Positions 6,324 through 10,324 of a stretch of DNA of 10,324 nucleotides are shown here, piece after piece; the first letter of the stretch is position 1; every line of letters begins with the position of its first letter. Source of the stretch: Syntrophomonadaceae bacterium. Its GTDB lineage: Bacteria; Bacillota; Dethiobacteria; DTU022. The position numbers and the translations under genes were made by a program. The stretch lies in assembly GCA_003553895.1 (NCBI GenBank), contig PWFM01000023.1, positions 1-10,324 of the forward strand. Direction: 5' to 3'. A model generated the notes under the pieces. That model had not been told where the DNA came from. It searched no databases and saw only the letters and a list, made by a program, of their open reading frames with translations.

Positions 6324-6348
6324 GGCCCGGGTGCTACCCGGGCCTTTT
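6324..6348 (+). terminator. Intrinsic terminator of rubrerythrin
   Basis: A 9-bp GC-rich stem (GGCCCGGGT, loop GCT, ACCCGGGCC) is followed by TTTT, starting 11 nt after the rubrerythrin stop. The T-run lies only on the plus side, so it serves rubrerythrin rather than the convergent gene. Confidence 0.9.
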
Positions 6349-6370
6349 AAATAATCATTCTGAAACCCGC

Positions 6371-7114
6371 TTAAACTGGCTCGATGAAATCTGCAAAGAT
6401 AGTGGAATGCAGGAGGTAATCGCGCTTATATTTGACCGCCAAATTATAAAAATACCGGATCAGGGAGGGAAGATCTTCGGGCTGCCGGTTCAAATAAATC
6501 TCTTTTTCCGGCCACTGCGCTTCCCGTTTAAAATACCCCCAGATATGATCAACCACATTGGCCAGAGCGGCAGTATCAACCGGTCGGGCCATGACGTTAG
6601 CAATTATTTCGATTAATTCCCCCGCATCCTGCAGAGGACAGCTATCAAGAGGCCGCAGATAGGCCTGGATATCTTTATAATGGTTATAGCCGCGGGCCAT
6701 GACCGAATATTTATGGTGGGCCCAGTAGGTAAAGCCATCTTTCGGTAAAGGGATCCTTCCGGCCCGCTCTTTTTCACGGTTTTTTTGCTCCAGGATAGCA
6801 AACTGCCGGAGCGGTTCATCAACATATTCCGGACCATTTTCCTCTGCGCGCAAGGCTTCCGGATCCCATTTCGAAGAAGGTTCTCCACCGCAGGGACTGC
6901 TGTGATTGAAGCCCCGGAGCGCCATTTCCAGGACCGTCAGATCATGAACCCGCTTAAGCCCATTGGGCCTGCCCTGCCAGCGCCTGGTCTCAGGATGTTT
7001 GGCATATCCCTTCTTACCCCCTGTGATGATGCTGTAAAGGGCATGGATCTCGGCGTGCTGTCCGAGCAGGTTTGGACGGGATAAATATCCCGGATGAATA
7101 TCCCAAACTCGCAC
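6371..7114 (-). CDS. Pyrimidine-dimer-glycosylase-like domain fused to YbgA/DUF1722 domain
   Basis: A 247-aa protein with two recognisable parts. Residues 1-75 (MRVWDIHPGYL, LLGQHAEIHAL, KKGYAKHPETRRW, RVHDLTVLEMALRGFNHSSP) resemble the Pyr_excise family, relatives of T4 endonuclease V that cut DNA at UV-induced pyrimidine dimers. Glu22 in HAEIH may match catalytic Glu23 of the T4 enzyme; the N-terminal Thr nucleophile of T4 is not evident, since residue 2 is Arg. Residues 128-247 (YWAHHKYSVMARGYNHY, ANVVDHIWGYFKREA, WPEKEIYLNRQ, a final DYLLHSTIFADFIEPV) match the YbgA/DUF1722 family, found also next to photolyase and 2-thiouracil desulfurase-like DUF523 genes. The start is GTG at 7114 with AAAGGATGG 7 nt upstream. 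It is monocistronic and convergent with rubrerythrin. DNA repair is likely; the biochemical step is uncertain. Confidence 0.78.
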   Translation of the reverse strand: MRVWDIHPGYLSRPNLLGQHAEIHALYSIITGGKKGYAKHPETRRWQGRPNGLKRVHDLTVLEMALRGFNHSSPCGGEPSSKWDPEALRAEENGPEYVDEPLRQFAILEQKNREKERAGRIPLPKDGFTYWAHHKYSVMARGYNHYKDIQAYLRPLDSCPLQDAGELIEIIANVMARPVDTAALANVVDHIWGYFKREAQWPEKEIYLNRQPEDLPSLIRYFYNLAVKYKRDYLLHSTIFADFIEPV

Positions 7115-7270
7115 TTCAAAACCATCCTTTCTATCTGCTATTTAAAAGAAGCAGTCCTGGTTATATTGTTATCTTACCGCGCCGGGCCCGCATTTATTCG
7201 TAACTTTTAATTCTCTGTCACACACCGTGCCTTTTAAGGCCCTCCGGTTTCAGTAAGTGACACAAATTGT

Positions 7271-7299
7271 TTGACTGTCTTACGCCGATAAGCTATTAT
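7271..7299 (+). promoter_or_regulatory. Sigma-70-type promoter of rubredoxin
   Basis: TTGACT (7271-7276) and TATTAT (7294-7299) are 17 bp apart, placing the start of transcription about 45 nt before the rubredoxin ATG. Upstream, widely spaced TGTCAC (7216-7221) and GTGACA (7257-7262) half-sites and a GCCTTTTAAGGC palindrome (7229-7240) are visible but unassigned. Confidence 0.75.
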
Positions 7300-7351
7300 T
7301 TTAAAAAGCCTTTCTGGACAGGCTAAATCAATATAACGAGGAGGAGTAACA

Positions 7352-7522
7352 ATGCAAAGCTATATGTGCGAACTCTGCGATTATACTTATGAACCCAAAA
7401 ACGGTGATCCTGAAAACGGCATAGCGCCCGGAACCGCCTTTGAAGATCTCCCCGATACCTGGGTCTGCCCGGTATGTGGAGCCGATAAAGATGAATTCCA
7501 GGCTGTGCCTGATACTGCTTAA
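7352..7522 (+). CDS. Rubredoxin
   Basis: A 56-aa one-iron electron carrier. The Fe(SCys)4 site is complete: C6-EL-C9 and C39-PV-C42, with the conserved Y-T-Y-EP, GDPENGIAPGT, FEDLPDTWVCPVCGA and KDEF segments and normal spacing throughout. The protein lacks a signal peptide and is cytoplasmic. GAGGAGGAG precedes the ATG by about 6 nt, with a clear promoter and a terminator, so it is a single-gene unit. In anaerobes such rubredoxins feed electrons to rubrerythrin and similar peroxide- or oxygen-reducing proteins; the rubrerythrin 1 kb upstream fits this. Confidence 0.97.
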   Translation: MQSYMCELCDYTYEPKNGDPENGIAPGTAFEDLPDTWVCPVCGADKDEFQAVPDTA

Positions 7523-7563
7523 ACCTTCTGTCTATAAGCATAGCTTCCGGCTAAATGATTAGC

Positions 7564-7611
7564 AAAGCCGGCCGGTTTAACATGCGCTACCTGCCGGCCG
7601 GCTTTTGTTTT
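7564..7611 (+). terminator. Intrinsic terminator of rubredoxin
   Basis: A 12-bp stem (AAAGCCGGCCGG, 7564-7575; complement 7594-7605) with an 18-nt loop is followed by TTTTGTTTT. On the other strand the stem is followed by GGCTTTGC only, so service to the convergent selenoprotein gene would be weak. Confidence 0.85.
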
Positions 7612-7636
7612 CCCTGTAGTTATAAATCTTGCATGC

Positions 7637-7912
7637 TTACTGGATTTCTTTTACCGTCAATCCGCCCAAAATCCAGATTCCAACCCAGTCTATTACAAAT
7701 GCTTTATCCATCATTTCGTTGCGGACATAAAAGGTAATTCCATCCACTTCTTTCCGCTGATAATTAACTTCAAGTTCTGGTTTACCTGCTTGCACGGCAG
7801 GGGGAACAAAAGAACCCCCTCACCCGCCGCGGCAGGCCAAATAAAGAGTGTAAGGCCTGGAATTGTTGCTCATTTTTTCCCGGGCCTTCTCTGTTATTTT
7901 AATTTTTGCCAT
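7637..7912 (-). CDS. HesB-like selenoprotein (in-frame UGA read as Sec31)
   Basis: A 91-codon gene read from ATG 7912 to TAA 7637, with one in-frame TGA at 7822-7820. The start has a good site (GGGAGTG, 6 nt upstream). Before the TGA the product reads MAKIKITEKAREKM...YTLYLACRGG; after it, GGSFVPPAVQAGKPELEV...GITFYVRNEMMDKAFVIDW...GGLTVKEIQ. Both halves fit one HesB/IscA-like fold: a K-ITEKA opening, a Cys/Gly-rich turn where HesB has its first conserved Cys, then a YV...IDWV...L region. With Sec the active motif is C27-R-G-G-U31-G-G. HesB-like Sec proteins (annotated as CC/Se-motif selenoproteins) are known in anaerobes. The C-terminal CxC of true IscA is absent. A bSECIS-like hairpin lies 18 nt after the UGA. 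The alternative is a Gly (GGA) to stop mutation, but coding quality beyond the TGA is intact. Redox or Fe-S/Se chemistry is likely; function unproven. Confidence 0.82.
7785..7819 (-). promoter_or_regulatory. Candidate bacterial SECIS element
   Basis: Immediately 3' of the UGA (minus strand) are two overlapping hairpins. The better fit is a 5-bp stem CCTGC/GCAGG (7801-7797 and 7789-7785) with a 7-nt loop CGTGCAA; the loop begins 23 nt after the UGA and has G at its second position, as recalled bSECIS rules expect. The other is GGGGG/CCCCC (7819-7815 and 7804-7800), starting directly after the UGA. The two share two C residues. Confidence 0.6.
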
Positions 7913-7947
7913 AAAAATCACTCCCTGCTATCAAATATCATGCTTTT

Positions 7948-7969
7948 AAAAACCGGCGCCTTTTAGGCG
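7948..7969 (-). promoter_or_regulatory. Leader hairpin with T-run upstream of the selenoprotein gene
   Basis: In the 5' leader on the minus strand, CGCCT-AAA-AGGCG (7969-7957) is followed by CCGG and five T residues. It looks like a weak terminator or attenuator within the leader. The short stem keeps confidence low. Confidence 0.3.
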
Positions 7970-7990
7970 ACCTCAATAATTCTTGTTTCC

Positions 7991-7999
7991 ATTATAACA
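7991..7999 (-). promoter_or_regulatory. Extended -10 promoter of the selenoprotein gene
   Basis: On the minus strand TGTTATAAT is a perfect TG-n-TATAAT extended -10 element, about 80 nt before the ATG. The -35 position (about 8014-8019) has no consensus hexamer and is occupied by a dyad. Confidence 0.65.
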
Positions 8000-8003
8000 C
8001 AAA

Positions 8004-8021
8004 TATACCCCCATGGGTATA
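8004..8021. promoter_or_regulatory. CsoR/CstR-like operator dyad
   Basis: TATACCCCCATGGGTATA is a 7-4-7 perfect dyad lying over the -35 region of the selenoprotein promoter. An AT-flanked C-run/G-run dyad is the style of operators for the CsoR/RcnR/CstR repressor family, which sense copper, nickel, formaldehyde or persulfides. It may also affect the divergent glycerate kinase gene about 80 nt away. Confidence 0.5.
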
Positions 8022-8101
8022 CCTATCCGGCAGGATTGTTGATAGCTGCTGTAGAAATAGCAATTAACCAGGACCCTGAAAAACCGATGCTGGAGGTAAA
8101 A

Positions 8102-9244
8102 ATGAAAATTTTAGCAGCCCCGGATAAATTTAAAGGAAGCATGAGCGCTTCCAAAGCGGCAGAAATGATTGAACAGGGCATCAGGACCGTGATCACCGAT
8201 GCGGAAATATTCAAGTTCCCCCTCTCGGACGGCGGAGAAGGCCTGGTTGAATCACTGGCCGGCAAACCGGGTGGAGCTGTTAAAACCGCCTCTGTAACAG
8301 GGCCTCTGGGCGATAAGGTAGACGCTGTTTTCGGTTTAACCGATGGGGGAAGGACTGCAGTCATCGAAATGGCCGCCGCTTCCGGGCTGGCCCTGGTCCC
8401 GGAGGAAAAACGCGATCCCGCCATCACTACCACTTACGGAACCGGTGAATTAATCCTGGCTGCCCTGAACCAAGGCTGCGAAAAACTGATTATCGGGATC
8501 GGGGGCAGCGCCACCAATGACGGGGGCGCCGGTATGGCCAGGGCCCTGGGCGCAAAGTTCCTGGATCGGAATGGGCGACCGCTTCGTGAGGGCGGCGCTG
8601 ATCTTATCCGCCTCGAAAGCATTGATATTTCCGGCCTTGACTCTCGCCTGAAAAAAATTGAAGTCCTTGTGGCCTCCGACGTCGACAACCCCCTGACCGG
8701 CCCCAGGGGCGCTTCCCACATTTATGGGCCCCAGAAAGGGGCTACCCCGGCCATGGTGGATAAACTGGACCGGGCCCTGAAAAACTATGCCCGGGTCATA
8801 AAAAAAGACCTTGGCCTGGAGGTTGAGAACATACCCGGAGCGGGAGCGGCAGGTGGCCTGGGCACAGGGTTGATCACCTTTTTGCAGGCCAGGCTGTTAT
8901 CCGGAATTGAACTGGTCCTGGATGCCCTGGAGATCGATCGTTACCTGCCGGGCTGCCACCTGCTGATTACCGGTGAGGGGAAGCTAGATTTACAATCGAC
9001 CTACGGGAAAGCTCCGGTTGGCATTGCCCGCAAAGCAAAAGAACACCGGGTCCCGGTCATCGCTCTAACAGGACAGCTGGAAGGCAACACCGAAAGCTTT
9101 CACCGGGAAGGAATTACGGCCTGTTTTGCCATCGCCAACGGCCCGCTGGACCTGGAAGAATCAATGCGCAAAGGCCCTGAACTGCTCAAAACAAAAACGG
9201 CCGAGCTGATCCGCATCTGGATTGCCGCCCGGGCCGTCAAATAA
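8102..9244 (+). CDS. Glycerate 2-kinase (GarK/GlxK family)
   Basis: A 380-aa cytoplasmic enzyme that phosphorylates D-glycerate with ATP to 2-phosphoglycerate, linking glycerate/glyoxylate breakdown or serine-related pathways to glycolysis. Family features in order: MKILAAPDKFKGSMSA at the start, PLSDGGEG (40-47), TTYGTGELI, the glycine-rich GIGGSATNDGGAG (132-144), SDVDNPLTGPRGAS, PGAGAAGGLGTG and ITGEGKLDLQSTYGKAP. Length matches GarK/GlxK. The ATG at 8102 was chosen because GGAGG lies 5 nt upstream and it gives the family N-terminus; an upstream in-frame ATG would add 22 unrelated residues. The only promoter candidate is weak (TTGATA at 8039, AATTAA at 8062, 17-bp spacing). No strong terminator follows: the 59-nt gap to the convergent lipoprotein gene has only a TAACAGCTGTTA palindrome (9255-9266). 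The gene's neighbours do not suggest a pathway. Confidence 0.95.
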   Translation: MKILAAPDKFKGSMSASKAAEMIEQGIRTVITDAEIFKFPLSDGGEGLVESLAGKPGGAVKTASVTGPLGDKVDAVFGLTDGGRTAVIEMAAASGLALVPEEKRDPAITTTYGTGELILAALNQGCEKLIIGIGGSATNDGGAGMARALGAKFLDRNGRPLREGGADLIRLESIDISGLDSRLKKIEVLVASDVDNPLTGPRGASHIYGPQKGATPAMVDKLDRALKNYARVIKKDLGLEVENIPGAGAAGGLGTGLITFLQARLLSGIELVLDALEIDRYLPGCHLLITGEGKLDLQSTYGKAPVGIARKAKEHRVPVIALTGQLEGNTESFHREGITACFAIANGPLDLEESMRKGPELLKTKTAELIRIWIAARAVK

Positions 9245-9303
9245 GGCTTTATAGTAACAGCTGTTAAGAAAACGTTACCATCAAAAACATATATTACGCA
9301 CTG

Positions 9304-9942
9304 TTATTCCTCTTCAGGTTCTTCATCTTCTGCTTCATCTTCTTCATTTAAGTCTTCTATTACAAAATGTCTTTCACCATCTACTTCAATTTCATATTCT
9401 TCGATTACAGTTTCTCCTTCCAGGTCAATGGCCATTAGATCATAAGTATCGGGTTCGGCAAAGAAAAATTTGCTGATCCCGGCGGGGATGACCTCGTCTC
9501 CAAGCCAGTTTTCACCCCAGTCTTCACTCTCGGTCGGCGAAATATAAAGAAAGCCGATATCCACTTCGGTATCATTTGTCACCAGGATCGGAACTTTGTC
9601 TTCATTGCCTACTTCCATCCGGAAATCTTCACTAATATTCCGGGCCGCCGGAAGCACGAAATACTCAAAGGTCATGGGAATAACAGTATATTCCCCTTCT
9701 GGCAGAACAAAGGATACCGTTTCTCCCGGTTCGATTACTTCCTCGCCAAGTAAATCTTCACCCCACTCATCCATCCCGGTGCCGTAAAAAAGGGCGTAAG
9801 AAATAGTAATATCTTCTGTTTTGTTGGCCACTTCGATAGTAATCTCGTTTTCATTACCCTGGTCAAGATCATTGTTTCCACAACCAAACAGCAAAAACAG
9901 GCTGGAAATGCAGATCAAAACCGCTATTGTTTTCTTGACCAT
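9304..9942 (-). CDS. Acidic lipoprotein with internally duplicated WG-E-LG domain
   Basis: A 212-aa protein of unknown function. The N-terminus (MVKKTIAVLICISSLFLLFGC) is a lipoprotein signal with Cys21 as the probable lipidation site (LFGC lipobox), so it should sit outside the cytoplasmic membrane. Two repeats of about 82 residues follow, near 33-95 and 116-178. Each starts with a strand ending in N-x-T-E (N40, N123) and carries a matching motif: D58-EWGEDLLGEEVI and E140-DWGENWLGDEVI, followed by PG or PAG and an aromatic-rich strand. The tail (about 196-212) is almost wholly Asp/Glu. The ATG at 9942 has GGAGG 6 nt upstream; the TTG two codons before abuts it. A possible promoter is TTGTTT (10019-10014) with TAAAGT (9996-9991), 17 bp apart, weak. 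I do not recognise a named family; the domain recalls secreted beta-sandwich repeats of unknown role. Confidence 0.8.
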   Translation of the reverse strand: MVKKTIAVLICISSLFLLFGCGNNDLDQGNENEITIEVANKTEDITISYALFYGTGMDEWGEDLLGEEVIEPGETVSFVLPEGEYTVIPMTFEYFVLPAARNISEDFRMEVGNEDKVPILVTNDTEVDIGFLYISPTESEDWGENWLGDEVIPAGISKFFFAEPDTYDLMAIDLEGETVIEEYEIEVDGERHFVIEDLNEEDEAEDEEPEEE

Positions 9943-10324
9943 AAACAACCTCCGTTAATTATCGTCACAGTTAAAAATTTCGATACCGCAACTTTAGATT
10001 GGTATTAAGCAAAAAACAATCTCCCACTGTCTCATTAACGGGATCCCCCTTACCTTTGTCATTTTACCATATCCACTTGATTATTCAAGGCACATAAAAT
10101 CAAACCGCCTCCGCAGCAAATCCCTGTAGTCCTTAAACAGCCCGTCATCATAGAGTATTCCTAAATAAACCGCCTAAATGATATAATCATATAAAATCCG
10201 GGATACCGCAAGCAACCACCCGGTCACCGGGGGAAGCTGGACCATAAATCAAGGATCTATTCATATTTTGATCATTTTTATTAATCAGGAACTGAACCGG
10301 GAGCTGATCTGACTTGATCCATAA
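9943..10324. other. Non-coding stretch with no recognised gene
   Basis: Holds the upstream region of the lipoprotein gene and then about 300 nt with no convincing coding sequence on either strand. Visible signals are an extended -10 element TGATATAAT on the plus strand (10179-10187), followed by a small GC hairpin CCCGG-TCA-CCGGG (10219-10231). A 30-codon open stretch on the minus strand (10081-10173) has no start with a ribosome binding site. The plus-strand signals could mark the leader of a gene beyond the window. Confidence 0.5.

Noticed and set aside
7820..7822. TGA as a simple nonsense mutation making a HesB-like pseudogene
   Set aside because: Kept as the alternative but disfavoured: there is no other lesion in the frame, a good promoter and ribosome binding site are present, and a SECIS-like hairpin follows.
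8023..8433. Long open frame on the minus strand inside the glycerate kinase gene
   Set aside because: It is antisense to a clear enzyme gene, has a low-complexity Ser/Pro/Ala-rich composition and no ribosome binding site; a reading-frame shadow.
10081..10173. 30-codon minus-strand open stretch reading AVYLGILYDDGLFKDYRD and on
   Set aside because: The composition looks protein-like, but there is no start codon with a ribosome binding site and no recognisable family; at best a remnant.
9982..10211. Ten-base direct repeat GATACCGCAA at 9982 and 10202
   Set aside because: One pair of 10-mers in this span can arise by chance, and no dyad or other structure supports it.
10196..10260. Possible riboswitch aptamer in the GC-rich stretch before the window end
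   Set aside because: I compared it from memory with c-di-GMP, TPP, cobalamin, SAM, fluoride, c-di-AMP and ZTP classes and found no consensus core.

Overview
The window looks like a chromosomal piece of an anaerobic, Gram-positive-type bacterium, most likely a clostridial member of the Bacillota. The reasons are strong GGAGG-type ribosome binding sites, frequent GTG and TTG starts, lipoprotein-type secreted proteins, a rubrerythrin and a rubredoxin for oxygen defence, intrinsic hairpin-plus-T terminators, and a probable selenoprotein. No rRNA, tRNA, CRISPR array, phage gene or transposase was seen. The organism assignment is inference from style and gene content, not from a marker gene.

Layout. 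(1) 1-3045, minus strand: a complete tripartite TRAP transporter in the order dctP - hairpin - dctQ - dctM, with a 17-bp perfect palindrome just upstream of the dctP ribosome binding site. (2) 3055-3208: two tandem terminators closing the next operon, plus a large unexplained inverted repeat. (3) 3222-5538, minus strand: a tightly coupled sulfur-trafficking operon encoding a NifS/IscS-type cysteine desulfurase homologue, a NifU/IscU scaffold, a TusA-family protein with a Cys-rich N-terminal extension, and a DsrE-family protein. It is driven by a textbook TTGACA-17-TATAAT promoter. (4) 5815-6312, plus strand: rubrerythrin, divergent from the sulfur operon, with its own terminator. (5) 6371-7114, minus strand: a fusion of a pyrimidine-dimer-glycosylase-like domain to a YbgA/DUF1722 domain. 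(6) 7352-7522, plus strand: a small rubredoxin gene with clear promoter and terminator. (7) 7637-7912, minus strand: a HesB-like gene of 91 codons interrupted by one in-frame TGA. It is best read as a selenoprotein, since a bSECIS-like hairpin lies at the expected distance. (8) 8102-9244, plus strand: glycerate 2-kinase. (9) 9304-9942, minus strand: an acidic lipoprotein with an internal duplication. (10) 9943-10324: no gene recognised.

The two strongest observations concern sulfur/selenium and Fe-S chemistry. First, the desulfurase homologue keeps the catalytic-loop Cys (C328) but has lost the PLP-anchoring Lys (Gln205), the preceding His (Asp204), the PLP-contacting Gln (Ala182) and the substrate-binding Arg (Leu354). 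It should not work as a normal cysteine desulfurase, yet it is translationally coupled to its scaffold and to two persulfide carriers. Second, the HesB-like selenoprotein has been hidden by its UGA codon. Its promoter carries a dyad resembling operators of the CsoR/CstR family of copper or persulfide sensors. Together they suggest a variant Fe-S/persulfide pathway in which sulfur arrives through TusA/DsrE-type carriers or inorganic sulfide rather than by PLP chemistry; that link is a hypothesis.
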